From NCBI GenBank assembly GCA_022749755.1, contig CM040443.1:2147191-2211190 (forward strand): a stretch of DNA of 64,000 nt. The letters run 5' to 3'. The translations under genes were made by a program, and so were the position numbers. Below the pieces are notes generated by a model. That model was given only the letters and a program-made list of their open reading frames with translations, had not been told where the DNA came from and made no database searches. Source of the stretch: Azadirachta indica. Its lineage: Eukaryota; Streptophyta; Magnoliopsida; Sapindales; Meliaceae. Shown piece after piece: positions 38,601-50,594 of this stretch. Position 1 is the first letter of the stretch, and every line of letters starts with the position of its first letter.

Positions 38601-39782
38601 TAAATAAAGATAAAGAAATCAACCAATTATAAGAAGTGCAAAAATCCAACATAAAATATATAGCAAATTGTCCCAATAACAATTAAAAAACAAATAAGAT
38701 TCAAGAGCTGCATTGCATTTTCAGTTATGCCTCAATCAAAGTGGCAGAAATGCTTAGCAAAGATGCGATTAAAATCATATAAATCCCTCCCACTGAAGTT
38801 ATAAATGAAAAAATTGAGAAAGAATACATACCCGTAAAACATTGCATCATCATAAAGAGTCTCCCTTACAACAGGAAGAGGAGGACGAACTTCATCTGCA
38901 ACATCTTGTCCAGCAGCTCTGGGACAATATAGAAAGATGATGTCAAAAACTAAACCAAAACAAATTAAACACCATCAAACTAGATGAATGTACTAAGCTT
39001 TCTAACGTACACTAAATTCTGGTCAGCTTTAGAATCAAGATTTTCCTCTGGTGAAGAATGAGAAGCTGATGCACCTGCCCCACCCTCATTACCCACATAG
39101 AACAACTGAAGAGCTTCATCAAGCTTCCAACTTGTGGCCTGATTATACCACCATTGGGTTCAGAAACACAACCATGGAAACCTCAATCCAGTATCACAAT
39201 ATCAATATAGCTTGAAGTTACTGAAAATCAACATTTATCAAGAAAAACATCCCATAAAATAATATGATCTTATTTCCCAAAAATAAAATTAAAATTTTTC
39301 AATCAATGATACCACTAAAGTCACAATACAGTCAAGTATACAACATCAGGTTCCTGACTAGCAAAAACTAGCAAACAACCAGAAAACCCAAATCATAACT
39401 ATCATAACATGAACTCATAGTTTTTGCAAATAAAAATTGCTAAATCAAAAGCCACCTTCGATCAGTTACATAATCGTTTCTAATAAAATAGAATGCAGAT
39501 GGAAGTTTAAACTAACAAAAAATAAACTATATTCTTATACAATCAAAACATCAAAAATTGCCAACAACCCCACTACAATGTCACCGAAATTGAACCTCAA
39601 TAAATAGGGAAAAAAATTGAAACTTTCATAAGGAAAACACAGAAAGAGGTCGATAAAAGAAAAGGGAAAGAGACAGAAACCTGTAAAAATTGCATAGCAG
39701 TCTCAGCGGTTTGGCCAACAGCGATCTCGAGAAAAGAAGAGACCATGCTCTGCTTGTCATTCGCTGATAATACTGACTCCAT
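32669..39782 (-). CDS. PUX7: UBA/UAS/UBX-domain Cdc48 adaptor, PUX7-like, ten exons
   Basis: Ten exons, all with GT-AG introns and consistent phase: 39681-39782, 39011-39138, 38832-38918, 38404-38599, 37313-37390, 37152-37220, 35338-35481, 35070-35172, 34302-34567 and 32669-32833. The product is 445 residues. An N-terminal UBA-like domain (MESVLSANDKQSMVSSFLEI, residues 1-45) binds ubiquitin. A UAS thioredoxin-like domain covers about residues 155-290 (LLVNLQSTKEFSSHM, NRDTWANEAV, VVLVIDPITGQKM). A ubiquitin-interacting motif (ESEELQQALAASMEN) lies near residue 310. A C-terminal UBX domain starts about residue 365 (CRVGVRLPDGRRMQRNF) and ends SMISVTWG. This matches plant PUX7 and animal UBXN7, which bring ubiquitylated substrates to the AAA ATPase Cdc48/p97. 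The loop that is FPR in many UBX proteins reads KPFRL here. The 5' foldback at 40.2 kb is its nearest upstream feature. Confidence 0.93.
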
Positions 39783-40247
39783 TGCTTCGCTATAGAGGAA
39801 GACAAGCAAATCCCAGCACTAAAATGCCAAGTGCTTTAATGGGAGCAACGAGAACTCCTTCATCCACCACCAATATATATGATTAGTTGGGAAATTTATC
39901 AGTATTTTTTATTTATTTTGGTTTTCTTTCAGATTAGCACAGGATTTATTTACATTGTTTATGTAGAGTTGGGAAGTCGATTGCGCTTTCACTGGCCGTT
40001 TGTTATTGTGAACAAATATCTTCTGTCAATGGGCTATTTCTTTGGGCTGCAAAAGCCCACTTATTCAATGAAAATGAAGTAATAACATTTTCATCCTTAA
40101 TCTTTTATAAAATTAATAATGTACTCAGATAGTTTCGTACATGTCAACAGTTTCGTCCATTGTTTGTTGGTATGTTTGTGAGATGCGAAACTGGGACTAA
40201 ATTGTTAAAATAAAAAGTTATATATTCGTTTTATTATTTCTGTAAAG
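39783..40247 (-). promoter_or_regulatory. Putative 5' UTR and promoter of the PUX7-like gene
   Basis: The region directly upstream of the ATG. I see no convincing TATA box at a defined distance. The open frame at 39879-40082 on the plus strand has no recognisable domain. Confidence 0.3.
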
Positions 40248-41366
40248 TTGAGGATGATATTATTATTATACTAAAAGGATATTGAAAGATACTTTGAGAT
40301 ATTGAAAAACGGCGGACATCTTTAACGTTCTGAAAATAGTAGATACCTCTCAACTAACAGCAAATATCCTATGAAGTTATTGGGCATTTATACAAAATCA
40401 GTATTTTATTTTTATATATTTAAAAGGTGTATTAATTATTAAAATAATTATTAATATATAATAAGTAATATATTCTTATGTTTTTTTATAATAATATATT
40501 TAATACTTTTGATCATTAGTCTCTAACTTATCATTATATTAATTTATAATGCAATCAACTAAAATAAATTCTAAATAATATTTGAATTATACGAATTATA
40601 TTATTTATATTTTTGAGAATATTTTTGATAAATAAATATATCATATTGAATATTTAGAATTTAGAATTTATATATCAAAAACATTATAAATAATATATTT
40701 ATGAATCCAAATATTAGTTTAGATTTATTTTAATTGTTTGTATAATTTATAATTTTGAGAATATTTATATAATTTATACATAATTGTATTAATTTATAAA
40801 TAAAATAAGTTAAATAATTTATGCAATTTATAATTAGATATACTTAATTTATAACACAATCAATTAAAATAAAACCTAAATAATATTTGTAATATATGAA
40901 TTATATTATTTATAATTTTAAGAATATTTATATTAATTTATAAATAAAATAATTTATATAATTTAATATCAAACATTCTCAAAAAATATTGAATATTATT
41001 AATGTAATATAAAAAATTATTTAAAATATTAATAATAATTTAGAGAGTAATTAGAAAAAATATTAATACATCAATATAAAAAAATAAACCATAAAGGTAT
41101 ATTAGTTATTATGTATTAATAAGTGGGCTAAATGGTTAATTAATATGCATTCTAAATATATAAAGATAAAATAATTATTTTGCATGAATGTATAGTAACT
41201 TCAAGAGATTACTTACCGTTTGCCAATATTTGAGGGCAATATCTACTGTTTTCAAAACACCAAAAAGGCATCTACCATTTCCTAATATCCCAACAAATAC
41301 CTACCAATTTCCCTTATAGGAAAATAAAACCTTTATTATTTTATTATAATGATGATATAATCCTTT
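40248..41366. mobile_element. Foldback / MITE-like element with ~120-bp arms
   Basis: Left arm 40248-40395 and right arm 41180-41366 are imperfect reverse complements. Shared blocks are AGGAT.ATAT.AT.ATTATA, CTGAAAATAGTAGATA / TTGAAAACAGTAGATA and AAATAT...GAAGTTA. The AT-rich interior encodes nothing. It begins about 470 bp upstream of the PUX7-like start codon. Confidence 0.5.
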
Positions 41367-43200
41367 GTTTTTTAAGAAAAGGGATAAAAACAATTTGAAG
41401 AATATTATTTTTGTTAAAATATTTTTAAAATTTGTTTTTTAGTGGAATTCTAAAATTTAGTACAATTTTAAAAACCACAAAATACCATTCGTTGAGTTTT
41501 GCATTTAAGCTGAACTCAAATTCTGAGTTAAGACTAAAAAATTTATGTGAAATAGTATTTTAATAAATTTTAAGATATTAAAAATAATAAGAATATAACT
41601 CAAATTTTCTATTATTACAGCTTGAAGTTTGAACACGATAATAATATAATTCAAATTTTTGTATAACAGATCAAATGGTCTCTAAATTGTTTTTTTTAAA
41701 CAAATTCAAAAGAGATTTAGAATAATTAAGCAAAAAGTATAGCTGAATAAAAAGTTGCAGGTAACTGTTTTTTTTTAAATTTATTTTAGAATTAGAAATG
41801 TGACTGATAGTATGTGTATAAATTTAAAATAAAAAAAAAAACATGTTTAAAATCAAAAAATTAAAGAAAAAAACGTGTATTTTGTAGAATATTTAAGAAA
41901 GTGATGGAACATAAAAATGTAAAAACCGTAAGAAAATAAAGACAAAGAAGAATAATTACTAACACAAATGATCTTATCATCTTATTTGTAGTATTCATCT
42001 TTTTCAAATATACAAATGATAAGAAAATATACCCTTTCATGGACTTTCAATTATAATTTGGCATCATTTTTCAATGCCTAGCTTTTGTTTTCAAATATAA
42101 AAATGAAAAATAAATAATTTTTCAATTATAATCATTGAAAATAAAAATAATTTTTAATATTTAAAAGAAAAAAGGAAATTGAAACACCACTTATTTCCCT
42201 TCACATCCCTATTTTCAAATTATTAAATTGTCTTTTAATTTTTAAAAATAAATTTAGCAATAATATCTAAAAAATAATATCATATAGGTTCTTTAACTAG
42301 GAAAAGGACATATAAGTTTCTAAAGTTTGGCTTAATGTACTGATTAATTTTTATAATATAAAAAATACCCATAAAAAATCTCAAAATAATGATTATGCCC
42401 TTATGAATAATAGTTATTCAATAAAAATGATTATTATATTTCTAAATTTTGATAAAATATAATATATTTATAAAAATTACATTAATAAATAATAAATACA
42501 ATATTATTAAAATAATATAATTTTTTTAGCTATACATAAATATAAATTATTATATAATCATATGTGTTGTACTATAGTATATTTTATTTATAGATTAATA
42601 TTTACTGATAATTTATTTTATTTATTTTCTAATAATTAACTAATATTGAATTGTTAATATATTGTAAAATAAAATAAATTTCATATATTTTTATTGCAAA
42701 TATTAAATTTTATCAAATTTAAAAATTTACTAGATATAATTTTATTTTGGTATTAAAAATAAATGAAAAAGCAATACTAAAATTATTTAAATTTGCAATT
42801 ATTTTCTTTCCAAACTAACCAAAACAAAAAACTATTTCATATCAAAATTATGATTTTATTAGTTCAATCTTATGAAAAATTGTGAACTATTAGATACTTC
42901 TTAACAAATTCTCTTAAAGAAATTTTTTTGACACCAAAATTTTCTAACAACAATAAAAACTAACTTTTACTAATCTTTTAGTGGGAAGACAACTTGATGG
43001 TCATAAATAAATACTTGAAAATTATATTTTATTTATTTTATCCAACATTATTGAGTACATTGTGGAAAAATTTTATAATAATATTTCTATATTTGTTTTT
43101 GCAAAATAGGTGTGGTATGTATGGGATATTATCATTTTCCTCTCCTCAGGTATCTCATATTATCAATAAGATGCTCGAAATTAGAAAATAGACGAAGTCG
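41367..43200. other. AT-rich spacer, no gene seen
   Basis: Homopolymer-rich AT sequence. 42295-42430 has a less random 'aggacatataagtttctaaagtttggcttaatgtac' segment that may be one end of a DNA element, but no partner end was found. Confidence 0.45.
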
Positions 43201-44239
43201 TCCACTCTCAAATGGCCTTTTGTTAGTGTGTTTAACGAATTTAAGGGCAATTACTGAAATGACCGTCTAGTACCTATAAAAAACCTAACATTAGCAAAGC
43301 ACAATCTGAAGAGGTGTGCATGAGAAGAAACTAAAATGGCATAAACAAAATGGCTTAAACCTCCTATGAGCTTGACAAGGCCTTGTGAAAATTGAAATAG
43401 CCCATTTGGAGGAGGTCAATTTACCTCCACCGATCAGAAAAAGCACAAAAAGTTCATAACAAAACCAACCTATGGCCATAAGCTTCGACACATATCCTTA
43501 TCCCTTATATCTTCACTTAAAACTATAAGACCTGTAAAGAAAAATCATATCATCTTCCTCAAATGCGAGGAGCAGTATCAATGAAGATGTGATTTTTATG
43601 TGTACAACACGTGTGGAGAGAAAGCAATAATCAAAGTGTCTGAAAATGGTAAAAGTTCAATAAGATATACTTTGTTTGCCAAACTGGGAAGTGTTATTTC
43701 TTTGAGTGGTGGAGACCAAGTAAAGATGAATATATGTAAAGCCACCATGATGATAACTTAGAAAGCTTAGTGGAAAATTTGAAGCAAATTTTAGGGAATT
43801 GATGTTGAGTACAAGCAACATGCAGATGTATCGAAAAGAGGCAGAATGGAATGAAAATGGTTATATTAGTAAGTGTTTTATTTTTCTTTGCCTTAATATG
43901 TAATCTTATAGTAGCTACAATTGTTAGGAAATAAAGGGATGTTAACATGAAATACTTGATGATTTCATGTCTGATGATTCTATTTATGCACTTAATCATG
44001 GGCTACTTCTGATGCATAGTAACCAATGTGGTAAGCACTATTTCTGTGCTGATTCTATATTTCATTTTGGAATGTTTGGTATATTTTTGGGCCTGGTAGT
44101 TTGGCATTTAGAGTAAAAAGACTTATGCCATGTAAAGTTAGTTCATTGTGATATATAGATGATCTTAATTCCAACTTTTGTTAATAAATATGCCCAAAAT
44201 TCTTGTTAACATATTAAAAAATTTTGATTTATATGCCCA
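43201..44239. other. Less AT-rich spacer of unknown nature
   Basis: 43280-43500 and 43560-43870 have exon-like base composition. A short plus-strand frame around 43765-43860 reads FEANFRELMLSTSNMQMYRK, then ends without a recognisable domain. It could be a decayed exon or a non-coding transcript. I do not call a gene. A 20-bp segment 'atatgcccaaaattcttgtt' occurs twice (about 44188 and 44230). Confidence 0.3.
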
Positions 44240-44241
44240 AA

Positions 44242-44467
44242 ATTCTTGTTGTAATTCAGGAAAATAATTAATGAAAACTATTACACTAACCCTTGTTTAA
44301 ATGAGTGGCTAATAAGGCATTATTGGCCTTGCAAAAGAGAGGAAGAAGTTTAAAATATTGTTGTGCAATTTTAGAAAATAATTGAGAAAACTATTATGCT
44401 AAACCCTGTTTGAATGAGTGGTGAATAAGGCATTATTGGCCTTGAAAAAGAGAAGAAGAAGTCCGAA
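44242..44467. repeat. 113-bp tandem duplication
   Basis: Two adjacent units, 44242-44354 and 44355-44467, align end to end. They share 'aaactattacactaaccc' / 'aaactattatgctaaaccc' and 'aataaggcattattggcctt'. The copies differ by scattered substitutions and small indels. No coding role seen. Confidence 0.8.
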
Positions 44468-46600
44468 ACATTCCTATGCATCTTTCCCACGCATGTAATA
44501 GAATTATTATTAACTTGCATGTCGTTCTGACTCTAAAGAATTTAAATTTCACGAGATCCTCAGGTTTGCTCATGCTTGTTTTTTGAATATTTGAGGTTTT
44601 TCTTTCATTAATTCTGTGTAAGAATCATCTTGCAGTGGTTTACTATGCATGGTGGTTATTTGAAGTATACATTTATTAGGTTCCTTGAGTATAAGATTCA
44701 TACGCTATAAATTATGCATTGTATTTATATTTTTTGTTGAACAAAATGCTTTCATTTATTGGTTTGTATGTGTCAATTTTCTGGTTTGCCAATGCTATTC
44801 AAAATCAACTTCCATAGCCTTGATTATGAAAAGATTATTGCATTGTGCAATTAAATTAACAAACTATAATAATTAGTTTCTTCTTAACATGAAAAGGAGA
44901 CAATAAAAGAAATGAACATTAACAAATATTACATGGATATAAGTCAAATCCTTTTCTGATTTTGTAGACAGAATTTGATTTTCATATTTATTATATCATT
45001 TAAAAAATTTATCAATTAAATAAAGAAGTGCAATAAAATTATAAGTTATATATTGAAATGTTAAATCTCTTTTCTTGTAAGGTAGTAATTGATTGATTTC
45101 TTGTACTCTATTATGTCTCAAAATAAATTAAAATAAGGAAGATATTAAAAGAGAAATACATCAGATGGAAAAAGATCATATTTTTGATCTGGACATTTTG
45201 AGTGTGGATGTAGCCTTCAGAGATTTTTAATCACCTAAGAGACATGTATTGTCGATTTGTCTTTATTTGATTTATATTAAGAGTTAGGGATTCATCCATC
45301 TAATTGGTGCCTAAACAAAGATGTTGATTATCATTTTCTTAATTAATGTTCTTGTGATACATTTGAACTTTCCTTTTGAACTCTCATAGTGTAATATTCA
45401 CATTTTGGTGCTTCCTCAATGTGAAAGGACCTAATAACATGTCTAGATAGTAAGTCTCTCCCTCACTTTCTCTTAAGGTGCATACATGTGCACCACTAGC
45501 GCTTGCTCTCTATTTTATAATAATTCTTCTAGTAAGTGATGATCTTACAATAGCCTAGAAATGAGTGTAAGCTTAATTAACAAAGCAAGCAAATGATTAG
45601 TTGTTAATGGCTTTATTGTTTTCTGTTTAAAGAGAAATCATCTAAAATGATGTTATTCTTTTCATCATCTATATAACTATTTAATTGTGTTTAATTAATA
45701 TATAGAAATGTAAAGGTTCATGATAAATTAATTTTGAACACAAGCTTATCACAACATTGTCATATATGTACATCCCAAAAGCATGGCATTTATATTTCAA
45801 AGTTTTATGTTGCAAATGAGTCCAAAAAATAAGACGTAATTAGTTCATTGTTTTTCATCATCAAGTTGCAGAATTTTCGTGAGATATGAGTCTCAAAAAA
45901 ACTTCATGTAATTAGTTCATCGATATCTATCATATGATTGGTAAAATTTCTTTTCATGATATGTTTGTGAATATCTTCTAATCCTTTAGGTTTTTTATCC
46001 ATTTTTTCTCCCTTAAATTTTGAACCTCTTTTACTTTTTTAAGAACTTTCACAAACTAATAACAAAAAATAACTCTCCCAACACAACCCAATAGCAGGGT
46101 CAGATCTAAAACTTGTCTTCAACTTGAATCAAATCAAAGTTTTTCAAGACTCAACGAAGTCAAAACTCAATGTTTGCAAACTAATTAATTACAACACCTC
46201 CAAAAATTCTTTCTCATATCTAAATCATAAACAAAAAATAAATAAATAAAACACTCCTCAAAAAGTCACACATCATTCTCCAATCATATCAAACCCATTA
46301 CAAGAACCAAAACCAAAAATCGAGTTTGGCTGTGGTGAGTGATGACTTGCTAGCAATGATGGTCTTCTATGAATAAATACATAAGAAAAAAAAGCATAAT
46401 TTCCATCGAATAAAAATTAAAAAAAAAAAGGCCTTTGTAATTTCCCTCGAGTACAGATATTTGAATGGATGAAATAAAAAATTTAAAAAATTATAACAAA
46501 GAATTAAAAAATTTGCACGATATATAATTGTAGTATAGCTAGTCGAATTCTTAATTTCTAAGTAGTTTCGAAATAATTAATGACTAAATTTAAAAATCAT
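44468..46600. other. Spacer, no gene seen
   Basis: AT-rich with moderate complexity. I checked both strands and found no conserved protein motif. Confidence 0.45.
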
Positions 46601-46625
46601 GTCTCATGATTCACTTCTTTATCAA

Positions 46626-46752
46626 GCATGCATATATATATATATATAAAGAAGGAATCATATCTCATCATTCACTTACACTTAACCCCTTCCTCTTAAT
46701 CAATCTCTGCTTCCTTCCTTCCCTTCCCTTCCCTTCCCTTAATTTTACATAC

Positions 46753-46784
<32 letters not shown>

Positions 46785-46788
46785 TGTC
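46626..46788. repeat. Compound microsatellites
   Basis: AT repeat at 46630-46648, CCCTT pentamers at about 46716-46740, then ACAT tetramers running into an AT repeat at about 46750-46785. The open frame 46606-46806 is a translation of these. Confidence 0.9.
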
Positions 46789-47447
46789 ATGATGATGTTT
46801 GCGTAGTAATTTTAAATTTTTGAAAGTAAAAGATTTTGACCTTTTAAATTTTAAAAGATTAAATTGCTCTAGTACTCTTATCTTATAAATTTTACTTTAT
46901 TTCTCTTATAATATAAGCTTAAAAAATTTTTGACTGTTTAAATAATTACACAATTTTACTATAAAGTTTGTTTCCTAAACATATGTAGCATTTATTATTA
47001 TTATTATTATCATTATTGCGTCTCAATTCTGAATTGAAGTGTATGTACACATAATTTGTTTTTTCATAAAAAAAAAATTTAAAATTGCAATGTGATCAAG
47101 AGTGCAATGGTTATCTTAAGATACCATATGCAGCCGAAGCTTAAAAGAATCTTAATTACAGTGTCTTGAAAAGGAATGATTCATGGGAACAAAGAAGTCA
47201 TAAACTACTGATATTTTGGCATCCTATAGAACAATGCAGTAGCAGTAATCGGTTTTGTGATGCATCATTATGAAAGGAGAATCAACAATCACTATCAACC
47301 GTAACATTTTTTTATCGGTAGATACATACATCAGGACTCGGGAACACATTTGCTGTGTGTGCTGTGGCAAAATATTACATTAGCAGGATAACAGAAATGA
47401 AAAGTTAGCAATTGCTTACCCCAAAAAGAGAAGCCTCGAAGTCTTAC
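46789..47447. other. Spacer, no gene seen
   Basis: AT-rich to 47090, then less biased sequence that may be the former 3' region of the KDSA pseudogene. Confidence 0.4.
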
Positions 47448-50285
47448 TAATCACAGAATGGTGTGAGATCAATGTTATGTTCATCCGTTGCTTCCCCTTG
47501 CTTGCTTACCCTCTTTAAACACACAGTAGCAAAACATCCAGGTCAATGTTTAATATGTGAATTACAAGATGTAGTATTAAATAAGAATGTCATGTACAAA
47601 AACAAAATGAAATGTCCTCCTTGCTGTTAAATTTTCCCCAACCAAACCCCAACGGTAGAATGAGGCATCCAGCTAGAGAGAAACAAATTTTTCTAATTCA
47701 ATTTTACATAGTATGTGAATTGAGCTTGTTTTATTTTATGAAACAAACGAAATAATTCCATTCAAAGATGGGTAAAGAACTTATTTACCTACAACTATTT
47801 TGTTTGACAGTTGCTCAATTTCCGTAGTCTAACACAAGATATCATGATTATGGTGCAAAAACTAATACTAAAAATAAAAATCTCTTCCAGCAGATTCTCC
47901 ATACCTCCATAAAAATTCCGACCATGCCGACAGAAACTGCTGTCCTTGCAATGCATGGTATCAATTAAAAAAGACCTCCACTAGCAACACCTCCTCCATC
48001 CAACTATAAAATAAAGCTTGAGTTCATCATTCTGTATGAAAAAGAAAACTCGAACAGCGATAATTTAGAGATGGTATAGAAATCAAGAAAGCTAGTCATG
48101 AAGTAACAGCTTAGAAAATAGGACATATAGCATGCTATGGGAGAAAAAGCTTGAAGAATGGATAATCTGGAAATCAAGCAGATATATCAGGAAGGATCTC
48201 TCTTAACTTCTAATGCAAATGGTAGTTTTGTTACAATATAAATGCCGCAAAGGTCAAATGGAATGCAACAATTGTGGATAATTAACTCTTCTATATAACA
48301 AATCTGGCAACACTTGTTATGAAATATAAAATATACAAACCACGCCTTCTTCGCAGCAGGGTGTTGTAATGAGTCTGTGAAATCTGCCACCTGCAGTGAA
48401 ATACTATCAGTAATCACACTTGATAAGAAGTATAATTTCAAGGAGTAAATTGACCAACTTGCTTTACATAATTAAGTCTTGTATTCTAGTTTTGTAGTTG
48501 TTACTGCAGTTTGGCGCAGGTTCCACATTTCTAACCAGTGCTTATTCTTCATAATTTAAAACCAAAAACCAAATTTGCTTAAGTTAGAAAATGAAGGTGC
48601 AAAACACAAGTGAGGAATCACTTACAACGGGACAATTAGCTTCCCTCATCCACTCCAATTTCCGTTGATCAAGGATCAGATCATCTGCAAGCCAAGCGCA
48701 AATGGACGATAAGTCCAACTTCATAAGGAAACATGTAAAGATGACTTCAATGGGAGTAAAAAATCAAAGTTATGATTTAACTCAATAACGTTAAGCCAAC
48801 AAATAAAAGAAGCATGGCATAACAAAAACGAAATTTAACTTTAGACTTGGGACATGCCAGATGGCCAATGGGAGTACCACATTTATGTTGTAAAATCAAA
48901 TTTCATTTTAAAGCTTTTAAAGTTAATCAGAATGTTGAGATATTAGAGAACTTCCATATTTAAACCAATTTGCCTATAGCCCAGAAACAAGAAAACTTTC
49001 AGAAACTGAAGCATACAACGTTTGAACATAAATCGTGCAGTAACTTACAATAGCAAAACATGGTTCCCCTCTCACATACCATCACATTTGGATTTCCAGC
49101 CAATCTAATTTTCTCTGCAGAGTTTACCATTGCCTGCAAATTTGCACTTTCATGAATGGCAGGTAAAGATGTTTAACTATACATCAAAAGTTTGCAATCC
49201 AAACATGTTAATGGACCACACAATTGCTCTTTCTTAATATTTATAATTTTACCAGTGCTGGCTGCTGCAACTAGTAGATCTGTTTGTTATAGAGAGGTCA
49301 ACAATGAGATTAATTATTTCGACAGAAATGAATTCTTTAAAGTCAATGCATTGAATCCTGGAAGCAAATTCCACTAAAGAAAATAACTTAACCTGCTGGC
49401 ATAAAAATGCTGGGATTTGTATAATATCTGCAACTCTGCCAACCACTTCACACCGGCCAAAGAAAGAAGAAAAGGTACATCACATGTTGAATCCAGTTTT
49501 AAACTTAATATTTTAGGGTAATGGCTAAAAGTCAATTGTGACAAAATGGGATGTAAAAATATACATGAATCGAGTAGGCCATCATTATTTTCTCAATCAT
49601 CTGGAAAAAAGCTGTTCATCACAGCTAAACATAAAGGGACTCACTAATCATATACCTAAACAGAGATTTCTGACTAACAGAGTAAACTATTGAAAGGGCA
49701 TCCTTGACTTTATTATCATTGCCTAAGTAATTGTAAAGTTCACATGTTACAGAAGCAGCAGTGCACGATAATCAGACAATATTCACTCAGCATGGATTTG
49801 TTTTCTTCTTCATTCCTTTTCCCCAGCTCATCAAAATACCAGACTTAGTTACATAAACAATGATTTACACCAAGAGTTAGTAAATGGTTTTTCACTTTAG
49901 CATACTTGCATTAATCAAGGGATCAAATGGGCCTGAACAGAAAAAGAAGAATAAAATTATAGAACAGATGTTCTTAGAAAGAGAAGAAAAAAACTACCTG
50001 AACAGTTTGTGGACATCAGTTATGATAGGAATATCCTATGCTATTCTAACCTTCTCTAAGATCTGCCACCAAATAGGAGAAAAATGAAATTTTACTTAAG
50101 TGTGACGTCCAACCTTAGCAAGATCTAAAATTCCGTAAATCAACACTGCACAAAACAGGTATAATAACAATCAGTAAACACCTTCAAGCTTTCAATCATG
50201 CCTGGACCACAAAATGATATTTTGAGGATGTTTTATTAGCTTTGTCAAAAGCTTGACTTGAAAACCAAAGGCTGCCCAACTCGAC
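47448..50285 (-). pseudogene. KDSA: KDO-8-phosphate synthase pseudogene, introns retained
   Basis: Minus-strand exon relics occur in gene order. 50185-50285 gives QPLVFKSS, FDKANKTSSK and GPGMIESLK; about 50100-50135 gives ILAKV. 49393-49450 gives EVVGRVADIIQIPAFLCQQ, and 49212-49283 gives DLLVAAASTGKIINIKK. 49050-49120 gives NSAEKIRLAGNPNVMVCERG, and 48612-48690 gives DDLILDQRKLEWMREANCP. 48345-48400 gives VADFTDSLQHPAAKK; 47895-48005 gives LDGGGVASGGL, then IPCIARTAVSVG. The last exon ends NIDLTPFCD, stop at 47448-47450. This enzyme makes 3-deoxy-D-manno-octulosonate-8-phosphate for rhamnogalacturonan II. Lesions include a TAA at 47965-47967 in place of Glu and two indels near 50226-50246. 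The N-terminus and one late exon are absent or unrecognisable. Introns remain, so it arose from DNA, not from mRNA. Confidence 0.85.
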
Positions 50286-50594
50286 AAGACAGAAAGAAAA
50301 ACCTCTTTCAGAGTCAAGATCTACAAGATAAGCAAAAAATTCTTAATTTTCAACGGAAAAAAGAAAAAAAAGTCCTACTCTTCATCATTTAAGTTCATTT
50401 TATAAAGTAAGGAATACATTGTGATGGAAACCAGAATGAACCCACTTGGTAGAGATCTCTTAATGTGCTTAGCCATGAGTGTTCCTCTGATTCAATCACA
50501 TTTGGACACGACAACAGGAAAAACAGTTCTGCTGCCTGTCAGCATAAATTCTATCACATACATTATCAATCACAGACAATTAAATGCCAAAATT

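Noticed and set aside
43350..43400. Possible TAS3/miR390 target site ('cctcctatgagcttgac' followed by 'aaggccttg').
   Set aside because: The match to the miR390 complement needs inserted bases, there is no second site, and no tasiARF core (TTCTTGACCTTGTAAG) is present on either strand.
43694..43999. 101-residue minus-strand frame with hydrophobic segments.
   Set aside because: No family resemblance, no good start context and AT-driven composition. The opposite strand is equally open in short pieces.
46606..46806. 66-residue plus-strand frame.
   Set aside because: Composed mostly of translated microsatellites.
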